NCBI RefSeq assembly: GCF_020707265.1
Contig: NZ_JAJFEQ010000019.1
Location: 1 to 44,810 of the forward strand
Direction: 5' to 3'
Source of the DNA: Massilia sp. IC2-477
GTDB lineage: Bacteria; Pseudomonadota; Gammaproteobacteria; Burkholderiales; Burkholderiaceae_D
Length of the DNA stretch: 44,810 nucleotides
Each line of letters opens with the position of its first letter. Positions within the stretch are counted from its first letter, which is position 1. Below are positions 23,217 to 31,204 of the stretch, piece after piece. A program made the position numbers and the translations under genes. The notes under the pieces were generated by a model. It made no database searches and was not told the DNA's origin. It saw nothing but the letters and a program-made list of their open reading frames with translations.

Positions 23217-23289
23217 TGTGTTCGTTTGTGGGGGCTGGACCTTCCGGCGATAATTCCCATCCGCACTGCAACAATTCCCATCAAACCTG

Positions 23290-23298
23290 TGCTATCAT
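23290..23298 (+). promoter_or_regulatory. Candidate extended -10 for rpmI-rplT
   Basis: TGC-TATCAT at 23290-23298 is an extended -10 without a convincing -35, 147 bp before rpmI. An internal promoter here would fit the long 295-bp gap after infC. Weak evidence. Confidence 0.35.
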
Positions 23299-23420
23299 CT
23301 GCGGTTCCTGTTTTTAACAAGCAGGTTGTAGTCGGCAAGTAGTGGCGTCGGCTGCAAGACAAGTGAAAGCAGGCATCCAAGAGCGGCGTTGCCGCCACCT
23401 GCAATCCTGTCGTATAGAGG

Positions 23421-23438
23421 CTGCCGTTAAACCGGCAG
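23421..23438 (+). promoter_or_regulatory. Hairpin covering the rpmI ribosome-binding region
   Basis: CTGCCG (23421-23426) pairs perfectly with CGGCAG (23433-23438) six bases before the rpmI ATG. No separate SD exists, so the GGCAG that could pair with 16S rRNA is buried in the stem. The upstream leader has further small hairpins (around 23381-23393 and 23307-23325). This is the expected location for feedback control of rpmI-rplT by ribosomal protein L20, as known in E. coli, but the L20 site itself was not demonstrated. Confidence 0.5.
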
Positions 23439-23444
23439 AATACT

Positions 23445-23642
23445 ATGCCAAAAATGAAAACCAAAAGCTCCGCGAAGAAGCGTTTTCGCGTGCGTCCGGG
23501 TGGTACCGTCAAGTCGGGTATGGCGTTCAAGCGTCACATCCTGACCAAGAAGACCACCAAAAACAAGCGTCAACTGCGCGGCACCCGTAACATCAATGCA
23601 TCGGACGTGACGAGCGTCTACCGCATGATGCCTTCCGCTTAA
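23445..23642 (+). CDS. rpmI: Ribosomal protein bL35
   Basis: 65 aa, the normal length, highly basic: MPKMKTKSSAKKRFRV start, HILTKKTTKNKRQLRG middle. It is a 50S component. It is preceded by a 295-bp leader containing hairpins and no clear free SD, and is followed 30 bp later by rplT, the conserved bL35-bL20 pair. Confidence 0.97.
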   Translation: MPKMKTKSSAKKRFRVRPGGTVKSGMAFKRHILTKKTTKNKRQLRGTRNINASDVTSVYRMMPSA

Positions 23643-23672
23643 TCTCACTAATCATCTACAAAGGGAGCTACC

Positions 23673-24032
23673 ATGCCTCGAGTAAAACGTGGGGTTACTG
23701 CACGTGCCCGTCACAAGAAGGTCCTTGAACTTGCTAAAGGCTACCGCGGCCGTCGCAGCAAGGTATTCCGTATTGCCAAGCAAGCAGTCATGCGCGCTGG
23801 CCAGTACGCCTACCGCGACCGTCGTAACAAGAAGCGCGTCTTCCGCGCCCTGTGGATCACCCGTATCAACGCAGCATCGCGTTCGCACGGCATGACCTAC
23901 AGCGCCTTCATGAACGGCCTGAAGAAGTCCGGGATTGAACTGGACCGTAAAGTCCTGGCCGACATGGCTGTGCACGACAAGCCGGCATTTGCCGCGATTG
24001 TCACCGCCGCCAAGGCCAAGCTGGCTGCCTAA
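23673..24032 (+). CDS. rplT: Ribosomal protein bL20
   Basis: 119 aa, full length. It is needed for early 50S assembly and, in E. coli, represses its own operon. The RVKRGVTARARHKKV N-terminal extension and the YRDRRNKKR and INAASRSHGMTYS blocks are typical. SD AAGGGAG lies nine bases upstream of the ATG. The attenuator-like hairpin at 24087-24120 separates it from pheS. Confidence 0.97.
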   Translation: MPRVKRGVTARARHKKVLELAKGYRGRRSKVFRIAKQAVMRAGQYAYRDRRNKKRVFRALWITRINAASRSHGMTYSAFMNGLKKSGIELDRKVLADMAVHDKPAFAAIVTAAKAKLAA

Positions 24033-24086
24033 TCAGTCAGTTAGCTAGCAAGACCAGCTTGCCCGGCAACGGGGGAGCGAAAAGAG

Positions 24087-24120
24087 CGGGGCACGGTTAA
24101 TCAACCTGTGCCCCGTTTTT
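24087..24120 (+). terminator. Terminator/attenuator between rplT and pheS
   Basis: Stem CGGGGCAC/GTGCCCCG (24087-24094 with 24108-24115) continues as GGTT/AACC with one bulged T, and five T residues follow (24116-24120). It is 42 bp before pheS. No Phe-rich leader peptide precedes it, so it probably sets partial readthrough rather than pheM-like attenuation. Confidence 0.85.
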
Positions 24121-24162
24121 GATTGTGGCTCCTGCCACCACACAAACAGGAAAAGAACAAGC

Positions 24163-25179
24163 ATGCAATCGCTGGAAGATCTCGTCTCCTCGGCCCAGGC
24201 TGATTTCACCGCCGCCGCGGACGCCGCCGCGCTCGAAAATGCAAAAGCCAAATACCTGGGCAAGACCGGCCAGGTCACCGACCTGATGAAGGGCCTGGGC
24301 AAGCTCGACCCGGAACAGCGCAAGGCGCAGGGCGCCCTGATCAACGCCGCAAAAGAAAAAATCGAACAGGCCTTGAGCGCCCGCCGCGACGACCTCGCGA
24401 ACGCGCAGCTGATGGCGCGCCTCAACGCAGAAAGCATTGACGTGACCCTGCCGGGCCGCGGCCGCGCCAAGGGCGGCATCCACCCGGTGATGCGCACCTG
24501 GGAACGCGTGGAGCAGATCTTCCGCTCGATCGGCTTCGACGTTGCCGACGGTCCCGAGATCGAGACCGACTGGACCAACTTCACCGCACTGAACAGCCCG
24601 GAAAACCACCCGGCCCGTTCGATGCAGGACACCTTCTACATCGAAGGCAATGACAGCACCGGCAAACCGCTGCTGCTGCGCACCCACACCAGCCCGATGC
24701 AGGTGCGCTATGCGCGCACCCATACGCCGCCGATCAAGGTGATCGCGCCGGGCCGCACCTACCGCGTCGACAGCGACGCCACCCACTCGCCGATGTTCCA
24801 CCAGGTCGAAGGCCTGTGGATTGGCGAGAACATCAGCTTCGCCGACCTCAAGGGCGTGTACCTGAACTTCGTCAAGGCCTTCTTCGAGACCGACGACCTG
24901 CAGGTCCGTTTCCGTCCGTCCTACTTCCCGTTCACCGAACCGTCGGCCGAGATCGACATCGCCTTTGGCTCCGGTCCGCTGAAGGGCCGCTGGCTGGAAG
25001 TGTCGGGCGCTGGCCAGGTCCACCCAACTGTCGTACGTAATTTCGGACTGGATCCGGAACGGTTCATCGGTTTCGCGTTCGGCTCCGGCCTCGAGCGCCT
25101 GACCATGCTGCGTTACGGGATCAACGACCTGCGTCTCTTCTATGAAGGCGACCTCCGTTTCCTCAAGCAGTTCAATTAA
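24163..25179 (+). CDS. pheS: Phenylalanyl-tRNA synthetase alpha subunit
   Basis: 338 aa, catalytic subunit of the alpha2-beta2 enzyme that charges tRNA-Phe. Residues 1-85 form the N-terminal coiled coil. The class II core follows, with motif 2 (GRTYRVDSDATHSPMFHQVEG region), the Phe-pocket strand (FRPSYFPFTEPS) and motif 3 (FGSGLERLTMLRYGI, about 305-319). SD AGGAAAAG. It lies 30 bp from pheT and downstream of a terminator-like element that can set the pheST level relative to rplT. Confidence 0.97.
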   Translation: MQSLEDLVSSAQADFTAAADAAALENAKAKYLGKTGQVTDLMKGLGKLDPEQRKAQGALINAAKEKIEQALSARRDDLANAQLMARLNAESIDVTLPGRGRAKGGIHPVMRTWERVEQIFRSIGFDVADGPEIETDWTNFTALNSPENHPARSMQDTFYIEGNDSTGKPLLLRTHTSPMQVRYARTHTPPIKVIAPGRTYRVDSDATHSPMFHQVEGLWIGENISFADLKGVYLNFVKAFFETDDLQVRFRPSYFPFTEPSAEIDIAFGSGPLKGRWLEVSGAGQVHPTVVRNFGLDPERFIGFAFGSGLERLTMLRYGINDLRLFYEGDLRFLKQFN

Positions 25180-25209
25180 CCCTCGCGGCAAGAAGAAGGT
25201 ACAACGAAT

Positions 25210-27636
25210 ATGCAATTCTCTGAAAACTGGCTCCGCTCGATGGTCGATCCGACGATGAGCTCTAGCGAGCTGTCGCACCTGCTCACCATGTCCGGCCTGG
25301 AAGTCGAGGAAGTCGAACCGGTCGCGCCGCCGTTCACCAATGTGGTGGTGGCCGAAGTCAAGGAAGTGGCCAAGCATCCGGACGCCGACCGCCTGAACGT
25401 CTGCCAGGTGGACGTCGGCACCGGCACGCTCTTGAATATCGTCTGTGGCGCGCCGAACGTGCGTGCGGGCATGAAGGCGATCTGCGCCAAGGCCGGCGCC
25501 GTGCTGCCGCCGGGCGCGGATGGCAAGCCCTTCGCGATCAAGGTCGGCAAGCTGCGCGGCGTCGAGTCGCAGGGCATGATGTGCTCGGCCAAGGAACTGA
25601 AAATCTCGGAAGAGAGCAGCGGCCTGATGGAGCTGCCGGCTGACGCGCCAGTCGGCACGGATATCCGCGACTATCTCGGCCTCGACGACCTGAAGTTCAC
25701 CATCAAGCTGACCCCGAACAAGGCGGACTGCCTGTCCGTGCTGGGCGTGGCGCGCGAAGTCTCGGCCCTGACCGGCACCCCGCTGCACGTGCCGACCACC
25801 AAGCAGGTCGCCGTGAATACCGACGAAAAGCTGCCGGTGAAGATCTCGGCCCCGGACCTGTGCGGCCGTTTCTCGGGCCGTGTCATCCGCGGCCTGAACG
25901 CGCGCGCCGCCACCCCTGACTGGATGAAGCAGCGCCTCGAGCGCAGCGGCCAGCGTTCGGTGTCGGCCCTGGTCGATATCTCGAACTACGTGATGCTGGA
26001 AGTCGGCCGTCCTTCGCACGTGTTCGACCTGAACAAGATCCACGGTGGCCTGGATGTTCGCTGGGGCAAGAAGGGCGAGACCCTGAAGCTCCTGAACGGC
26101 AATACCATCGAGGTCGACGAGTGGGTCGGCGTGATCGCCGACGACAAGGAAATTGAATCGCTGGCCGGCATCATGGGCGGCGACTCCACTGCCGTGACGC
26201 TCGACACCACCGACATCTACCTGGAAGCGGCATTCTGGTGGCCGAACGCCATCCAGGGCCGCGCCCGCAAGTACAACTTCTCGACCGACGCGGCGCACCG
26301 CTTCGAGCGCGGCGTGGACTATGCGACCACGGTGGAACACATCGAGCGCATCACCGCGCTGATCGTCGAGATCTGCGGCACCCCTGACACCAAAGTGGGC
26401 CCGGTCGACGACCAGTCCGTGAACCTGCCGCAGCCCCAGGCCGTGAGCATGCGCACCGCGCGCGCCGCCAAGGTGATCGGCGTGCCGCTCACCGACGCCG
26501 TCGTGGCCGACATCTTCACCCGCCTGCAGCTGCCGTTCACGCATTCGGACGGGGTATTCCAGGTGACCTCGCCTTCGTACCGCTTCGACATCGAGATCGA
26601 GGAAGACCTGATCGAGGAAGTCGCGCGCGTCTACGGTTTCGAGAACATCCCGGCCAATCCGCCAGTCGCCCCGAGCGCCATGCTGATCGAGCCGGAAAAC
26701 ACCCGCTCGCTGTTCGCGATCCGCCACCAGCTGGCCGACCTGGGCTACCAGGAAGTGGTCAACATGAGCTTCGTCGAAGCCCAATGGGAGCAGGACTTCG
26801 CGGCGAATGCCGACCCGATCCGCCTGCAGAACCCGATCGCCAGCCAGATGAGCGTGATGCGCTCGAACCTGGTCGGCAGCCTGCTGGCCAACGTGCGCTA
26901 CAACATCAACCGCAAGGCTGGCCGCGTGCGCGTGTTCGAAATCGGCGCCGTGTTCAAGCGCAATCCGGAGGTGCAAGACGCCCCGCTGGCAGTCGCCGGT
27001 TTCGAGCAGCCCAAGCGCGTCGCCGCGATCGCCTACGGTCCGTCGGTCGACGAACAGTGGGGCGAGAAGACCCGCGCGGTCGACTTCTTCGACGTCAAGG
27101 CCGACCTGGAAGCCCTGTTCGCCCCGGCCTCGCTGCGCTTCGTGAAGGGCGAGCATCCGGCCCTGCACCCGGGCCGCAGCGCCTTCGTCGAGCTCGACGG
27201 CAAGCACATCGGCTTCATCGGCGAACTGCACCCGCGCTGGCTGCAGAAATACGACCTGCCGCAGGCGCCGGTCCTGTTCGAGGTCGATGCCGAAGCCCTG
27301 CGCCAGCGCAGCGTGCCGAGTTATACCGAGATTTCCAAGTTCCCGGGCGCCACGCGCGACCTGGCGCTGGTGGTGAAGCAGGGCGTGTCGGCCCAGGAAG
27401 TGCTGGACACTTTCCATGCCGAGCTCGCTGCCAATCCTGGCGGAAAGATCGTGCAAGCCGTTGTTTTGTTTGATGAATACCGCGGCAAGGGCCTGGAGAC
27501 GGATGAAAAAAGCCTTGCTTTCCGCTTTGGCTTGCAAGATACTCAATCGACGCTGCAGGACGACGCGGTGGACGCCATCATGGTGGCCGTGGCCCGTTCG
27601 GCACAAGAAAAAGTCGGCGCAAAACTGCGCGCATAA
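25210..27636 (+). CDS. pheT: Phenylalanyl-tRNA synthetase beta subunit
   Basis: 808 aa, full length. Order: N-terminal segment, EMAP/OB tRNA-binding fold (about 39-150; KEVAKHPDADRLNVCQVD), B3-B4 editing domain (about 215-385), B5 (about 400-475), class II-like catalytic-fold domain, and the C-terminal FDX-ACB anticodon-binding domain (about 714-806; SKFPGATRDLALVV). It edits mischarged Tyr-tRNA-Phe and binds tRNA. SD AGAAGG precedes the ATG. The next gene, ihfA, follows as in other proteobacteria. Confidence 0.97.
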   Translation: MQFSENWLRSMVDPTMSSSELSHLLTMSGLEVEEVEPVAPPFTNVVVAEVKEVAKHPDADRLNVCQVDVGTGTLLNIVCGAPNVRAGMKAICAKAGAVLPPGADGKPFAIKVGKLRGVESQGMMCSAKELKISEESSGLMELPADAPVGTDIRDYLGLDDLKFTIKLTPNKADCLSVLGVAREVSALTGTPLHVPTTKQVAVNTDEKLPVKISAPDLCGRFSGRVIRGLNARAATPDWMKQRLERSGQRSVSALVDISNYVMLEVGRPSHVFDLNKIHGGLDVRWGKKGETLKLLNGNTIEVDEWVGVIADDKEIESLAGIMGGDSTAVTLDTTDIYLEAAFWWPNAIQGRARKYNFSTDAAHRFERGVDYATTVEHIERITALIVEICGTPDTKVGPVDDQSVNLPQPQAVSMRTARAAKVIGVPLTDAVVADIFTRLQLPFTHSDGVFQVTSPSYRFDIEIEEDLIEEVARVYGFENIPANPPVAPSAMLIEPENTRSLFAIRHQLADLGYQEVVNMSFVEAQWEQDFAANADPIRLQNPIASQMSVMRSNLVGSLLANVRYNINRKAGRVRVFEIGAVFKRNPEVQDAPLAVAGFEQPKRVAAIAYGPSVDEQWGEKTRAVDFFDVKADLEALFAPASLRFVKGEHPALHPGRSAFVELDGKHIGFIGELHPRWLQKYDLPQAPVLFEVDAEALRQRSVPSYTEISKFPGATRDLALVVKQGVSAQEVLDTFHAELAANPGGKIVQAVVLFDEYRGKGLETDEKSLAFRFGLQDTQSTLQDDAVDAIMVAVARSAQEKVGAKLRA

Positions 27637-27791
27637 GAGCTGGACCGAGGCGCTTCATCGAGCGCCTCACACCGTTCCAAAACATCGTTTCTTGAAGGTA
27701 GGGCTTCAAAATTAATAACAACGACGTTGACTCGGCCGTATTCCAGGAAGCCCTGGCGGCCGATCTGCATCGCGCCACACAAGTCGCGCGG

Positions 27792-28136
27792 ATGCGGAAG
27801 GAAGCAGAGAAGGAACTGCCAACCCTGACCAAGGCCGAGCTGGCCGAACTGCTGTTCGAGCAGGTCGGCCTGAACAAGCGCGAAGCCAAGGACATGGTCG
27901 AGACCTTCTTCGACGAAATCCGCAACGCGCTCGAGCGCGGCGAGGCGGTCAAGCTGTCCGGCTTCGGCAATTTCCAGTTGCGCGACAAGCCGCAGCGGCC
28001 CGGCCGCAATCCGAAAACCGGGGAAGAAATCCCCATCACGGCGCGCCGCGTCGTGACTTTCCACGCCAGCCAGAAGCTCAAGGGAATGGTCGAGGAGACT
28101 AGTCCCCCGAGTAACTCGCTGGCCCGAGCTGCCTGA
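27792..28136 (+). CDS. ihfA: Integration host factor alpha subunit
   Basis: 114 aa from the first conventional start codon. With IhfB it bends DNA at specific sites. The core TLTKAELAELLFEQVGL, LSGFGNFQLRDK and the DNA-binding arm signature GRNPKTGEEIPI are intact. The start is doubtful. The ATG at 27792 has no SD, and the frame is open and coding-like upstream to an in-frame TAG at 27699. That stretch has no ATG, GTG or TTG, but ATT at 27711 has AGGG seven bases before it and would add NNNDVDSAVFQEALAADLHR and seven further residues. Betaproteobacterial IhfA proteins commonly carry such N-terminal extensions, so 27711 may be the real start. Confidence 0.92.
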   Translation: MRKEAEKELPTLTKAELAELLFEQVGLNKREAKDMVETFFDEIRNALERGEAVKLSGFGNFQLRDKPQRPGRNPKTGEEIPITARRVVTFHASQKLKGMVEETSPPSNSLARAA

Positions 28137-28147
28137 CTGAGTGCTAG

Positions 28148-28552
28148 ATGAGCGAACGACCGAACAAGCCTGAACCCGTTGTGCTGCCGCCGATCCCGGC
28201 GAAGCGCTATTTCACGATTGGTGAAGTGAGCGATTTGTGCGGCGTCAAACCGCATGTGCTGCGCTACTGGGAACAGGAATTCACCCAGCTTAAACCGGTC
28301 AAACGCAGAGGTAACCGTCGCTATTACCAGCATCACGAAGTGCTGCTGATCCGCCGCATCCGCGAACTGCTCTACGAGCAGGGCTTCACCATCAGCGGGG
28401 CGCGCAACCGCCTCGACGGCCGCGGCCACGAACTGGCCAGTGCACCCGAAGCCGAGCTGCCGCCGCCGGCGCCCACTGTCGATATCGACAACATGCGGGC
28501 CCGCTTGCAAGACATTCTCGCGCTTCTGAAACACGGCACGGGCGTCGCCTGA
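28148..28552 (+). CDS. MerR-family transcriptional regulator
   Basis: 134 aa. The winged helix-turn-helix at 20-90 (YFTIGEVSDLCGVKPHVLRYWEQEF, wing RRGNRRYYQHHEV) is clearly MerR. The short tail is Pro-rich followed by one helix and has no metal-binding cysteines. It begins eleven bases after ihfA and probably shares its transcript. The ihfA-merR pair is a conserved neighbourhood in proteobacteria, but the regulator's targets are not established. Confidence 0.9.
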   Translation: MSERPNKPEPVVLPPIPAKRYFTIGEVSDLCGVKPHVLRYWEQEFTQLKPVKRRGNRRYYQHHEVLLIRRIRELLYEQGFTISGARNRLDGRGHELASAPEAELPPPAPTVDIDNMRARLQDILALLKHGTGVA

Positions 28553-28562
28553 TCTCGGCCCG

Positions 28563-28593
28563 CCGGCATCCGCGCACCCGCGCGGCATGCCGG
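28563..28593 (+). terminator. Long GC hairpin after the merR gene
   Basis: CCGGCAT (28563-28569) pairs with ATGCCGG (28587-28593) and CCGCGC (28570-28575) with GCGCGG (28580-28585), leaving a single bulged C and a 4-nt loop: 13 bp in all. There is no T tract, so it may stabilise the 3' end or act as a non-canonical terminator of the translation operon. Confidence 0.55.
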
Positions 28594-28652
28594 GACTTGC
28601 GTCGGCAGGCGAGCGCCCATATATGGCCCGCATAACTCAGCAAGTGTGTGCC

Positions 28653-28680
28653 TTGATGCCCCGCGCCATAGTGATAGAAT
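28653..28680 (+). promoter_or_regulatory. Candidate promoter of the NarL-type regulator
   Basis: TTGATG (28653-28658), 16 bp, TAGAAT (28675-28680), 91 bp upstream of the gene. A GTGA-N7-TCAC dyad overlaps the -10. Confidence 0.55.
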
Positions 28681-28771
28681 GTCACTTGCGGTCATGCTGA
28701 ACATGCATGCATGCCGGGGCGTCTGCACGGACCTGGCACTTTCCTGAAAAGGGAAAATTTAAGGGAAGATA

Positions 28772-29404
28772 ATGATACGCGTTGCCATTTGTGACGATCA
28801 CCAAATAGTTCGAGCAGGGTTCAAACAGATTTTCTCGTCGTCCGGCGATTTCGAAGTCGTCGCCGAAGGCGCTACCGGGCGCGAAGCCCTCGACATCGCA
28901 CGCCGCGAGATCTGCGACGTGCTCCTGCTCGACATCGCCATGCCGGACCAGTCCGGCATCGATATCCTGCGCACGATCCGCCAGGGCCAGCCGAACCTGC
29001 CGGTGCTGATCCTGTCCGGCTATCCGGCGCAGCAGTACGCGCTCAATCTGTTCAAGATGGGCGCCAACGGCTACCTGAACAAGGAATGCGAAGCCGACGA
29101 GCTCAAGACCGCGGTGCGCACCGTCTACCAGGGCCGCCGCTACGTGAGCTCGACCGTGGGCGAACTGCTGGCGCAAAGCTTCGACCGCGACCCGAATACG
29201 GCGCTGCACACCGAGCTGTCGGACCGCGAGTTCCAGGTCTTCCTGCGCCTGGCAAAGGGCGCCACCGTGTCGGACATCGGCAATGCGCTGTCGCTGTCGA
29301 TCAAGACCGTGTCGACCTACCGTACCCGCATCATGGAAAAAATGGGCCTGCAGTCGAACAGCGACCTGACCTATTACGCCATGAAGAACAACCTGCTCGA
29401 CTGA
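28772..29404 (+). CDS. NarL/FixJ-family response regulator
   Basis: 210 aa. The receiver domain spans 1-120 with the acidic pair D8/D9, phosphoacceptor D54 (LLLDIAMP) and conserved K104. The LuxR helix-turn-helix lies at about 145-210 (LSDREFQVFLRLAKG, SIKTVSTYRTRIMEKM). SD AAGGGAAG sits well before the ATG. The histidine kinase 285 bp downstream carries the HisKA_3 type that pairs with NarL-type regulators, so the two are very likely cognate. The regulator has its own terminator (29416-29444), so the two genes can be expressed at different levels. Similar EvgA/BvgA-like regulators exist; the signal and targets are unknown. Confidence 0.92.
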   Translation: MIRVAICDDHQIVRAGFKQIFSSSGDFEVVAEGATGREALDIARREICDVLLLDIAMPDQSGIDILRTIRQGQPNLPVLILSGYPAQQYALNLFKMGANGYLNKECEADELKTAVRTVYQGRRYVSSTVGELLAQSFDRDPNTALHTELSDREFQVFLRLAKGATVSDIGNALSLSIKTVSTYRTRIMEKMGLQSNSDLTYYAMKNNLLD

Positions 29405-29415
29405 GCATCTGCACC

Positions 29416-29444
29416 AACGCGCCGGCAACCGGCGCGTTTTCTTT
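29416..29444 (+). terminator. Intrinsic terminator after the response regulator
   Basis: Perfect 10-bp stem (29416-29425 with 29429-29438), loop CAA, followed by TTCTTT. The 160 bp from here to the kinase promoter hold no ATG-started frame that I would call. Confidence 0.88.
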
Positions 29445-29620
29445 CCGGCGGAAAACTCTTTCCAGCCAACACTTGTTTCTAAACGTTACAAAATATTCGC
29501 CGCAGTGCAACATTTGTATTGCGCGCCGCCGTGGATACGCGCACACTTGCATTTGTCGGCCACCCAGCATTCCGCGTCCACTGAGGCTGGCATCCGCGTA
29601 AGCTTCGTATCCGCACGGCC

Positions 29621-29653
29621 TTGAAAGCATTGTCGCGCTAACGCGACTATAAT
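29621..29653 (+). promoter_or_regulatory. Kinase promoter with a palindrome abutting the -10
   Basis: A perfect TATAAT (29648-29653) lies 36 bp before the kinase ATG. TTGAAA (29621-29626) is a possible -35, but the spacer would be 21 bp. The palindrome GTCGCG-CTAA-CGCGAC (29632-29647) fills the spacer and touches the -10, which suggests that an activator or repressor acts here. Confidence 0.6.
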
Positions 29654-29689
29654 CGGCCCGGACGGCACAAGTTGCGCGAAAGGAAGCCA

Positions 29690-31204
29690 ATGTATTTTTC
29701 TACTGCTTTCGACGGCAAGCGCTTGCGCGGCCTGCCTCTCTCCAAGACCCTGTTGTGCGTGGCCTGTGTGGTCATCCTGGTCATCAACGCGGTCTTCCTC
29801 ATCCGCAATCTCGACGACCTGCGCTCGGCCAATGCCCTGCAGGCCCAGACCGCCCGCGTCACGGACGAGCTGCAGCTCCTGAACCTGCTCGTCACCGATT
29901 CCGAAAGTGGATTGCGCGGCTATTTCCTGTCCGGCTCGGAAGTCAATCTCGGCCCCCTGCATGCGGCGCCCCAGCAGATCGACAACCAGCTGCGCGCCCT
30001 CGGTGTCCTGCTGGCCGACAGTCCCTCCCAGACCAGGAACCTGGCTCAGTTGCGCAGCCTGGTGCAGCGCAAGCTCGGCCTGATGCACCAGTCGCTCGAG
30101 GTCTACCGCCAGGGCGGGCTGGTCGATATCGTCGCCATTTCCGCCGCCGCCGACGAGCGCGGCGAGATGGACGAAATCCGCCTGCAGGTCGTGATCATGA
30201 CGCGCGAACAGAACGAACTGCTGGCCGCGCGCACGAACGCGTTCTACGAACAGTCGCGCCGCACGGTGCTGTTCGGCGTCGGCATCAATGCCGTCGCGAT
30301 CCTCGTGATCCTGCTGTTCCACCGCCTGGTGCAGCGCAGCTTCGGCCTGCGCCTGGAAGCCGAGCGCGCCCTTCAGAGCACGAACGATAGCCTGGAGGCC
30401 ATTGTTGCCGAGCGTACCGAGCAGCTGTCGGTGCTGTCGCGCCACCTGATCCGGGTGTCGGAGGAAGAAAAATCGCGCCTGGCGCGCGAGTTGCACGACG
30501 AGATGGGGGCCAACCTGACCGCCATCGGCATGGACATGACGTCCGTCAGCGAGAAACTGAAGGGCACGCATCCGGAGCTGGTGGCAATGCTGGGCCGGGC
30601 ACGCAAGACCCTGGTCGACACCGTCCAGCTCAAGCGCCGCATCATCGAAAACCTGCGCCCCAGCCTGCTGGACAACATGGGCCTGTCGGCGGCGCTCCAG
30701 AGCTACTGCGCCGATTATGCGCGCGTGACCGCGCTCGACTGCGACGCCCTGGTCGATGCCGAGGCCGACGAGGCTGGGCCGATGCAGGCAATCGCGCTGT
30801 TCCGCATCACCCAGGAAGCCCTGAACAATATCGCCAAGTATGCCAAGGCGCGCACCGTCATCGTCAACCTGACGCGCGAACCGGACGGTTGGGAACTGGA
30901 AATCACCGATGACGGCATCGGCATCGCGCAGGATGCGATGACCCGCTCGAAATCGCATGGCCTGCTGGGCATGCGCGAACGCGCGCTGCTGCTGGGCGGA
31001 ACGCTGCATGTGGCGCGCGGCGTGAACAACGTCGGCACCTGCGTGCGCGCCTGGATTCCGGCCTCCGCGCCAGGCGGCGAGGGCAGGCCCGTTCCCGCGC
31101 AGCTGCGCGAAACCCCGGAAATGAAAACGCCGTCCCTGTTACTGGGGACGGCGTTCGAAGCGAGAAGCGGTACGGCGCCGGATGGGGCGCCGGTCAATTC
31201 TTAA
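29690..31204 (+). CDS. CHASE3 sensor histidine kinase (HisKA_3 type)
   Basis: 504 aa from the ATG at 29690 (SD AAAGGAAG). Membrane helices at about 21-39 and 193-213 flank a periplasmic CHASE3 domain (LLVTDSESGLRGYFLSG at 66-82 is its signature). A short coiled coil, the HisKA_3 phosphoacceptor H269 (RELHDEMGANL), and HATPase_c with N-box QEALNNIAKYA and DDGIGI follow. It should phosphorylate the NarL-type regulator upstream. The last 30 or so codons are low in conserved features and contain a hairpin that is the terminator of the convergent gene. Its stop overlaps the stop of that gene by three bases. Confidence 0.92.
   Translation: MYFSTAFDGKRLRGLPLSKTLLCVACVVILVINAVFLIRNLDDLRSANALQAQTARVTDELQLLNLLVTDSESGLRGYFLSGSEVNLGPLHAAPQQIDNQLRALGVLLADSPSQTRNLAQLRSLVQRKLGLMHQSLEVYRQGGLVDIVAISAAADERGEMDEIRLQVVIMTREQNELLAARTNAFYEQSRRTVLFGVGINAVAILVILLFHRLVQRSFGLRLEAERALQSTNDSLEAIVAERTEQLSVLSRHLIRVSEEEKSRLARELHDEMGANLTAIGMDMTSVSEKLKGTHPELVAMLGRARKTLVDTVQLKRRIIENLRPSLLDNMGLSAALQSYCADYARVTALDCDALVDAEADEAGPMQAIALFRITQEALNNIAKYAKARTVIVNLTREPDGWELEITDDGIGIAQDAMTRSKSHGLLGMRERALLLGGTLHVARGVNNVGTCVRAWIPASAPGGEGRPVPAQLRETPEMKTPSLLLGTAFEARSGTAPDGAPVNS
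31126..31155 (-). terminator. Terminator of the Crp-type gene inside the kinase 3' end
   Basis: An 11-bp perfect stem (31126-31136 with 31145-31155), loop of 8. Read on the minus strand it is followed by a T-rich tail (GTTTTCATTT). It is embedded in the kinase coding sequence, in codons that also encode the kinase tail. Confidence 0.8.

Noticed and set aside
23166..23342. 58-codon frame in the infC-rpmI gap starting at ATG 23166
   Set aside because: It has no SD, runs through the long hairpin, and has no recognisable product. The stretch is better explained as structured leader RNA.
24033..24086. pheM-like Phe leader peptide before pheS
   Set aside because: The gap contains no ATG-started frame and no Phe codon run; only the terminator-like hairpin is present, so classical Phe attenuation is not supported.
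24097..27606. Open frame of about 1170 codons antisense to pheS-pheT
   Set aside because: Same GC-driven shadow effect; the plus strand has two unambiguous synthetase subunits.
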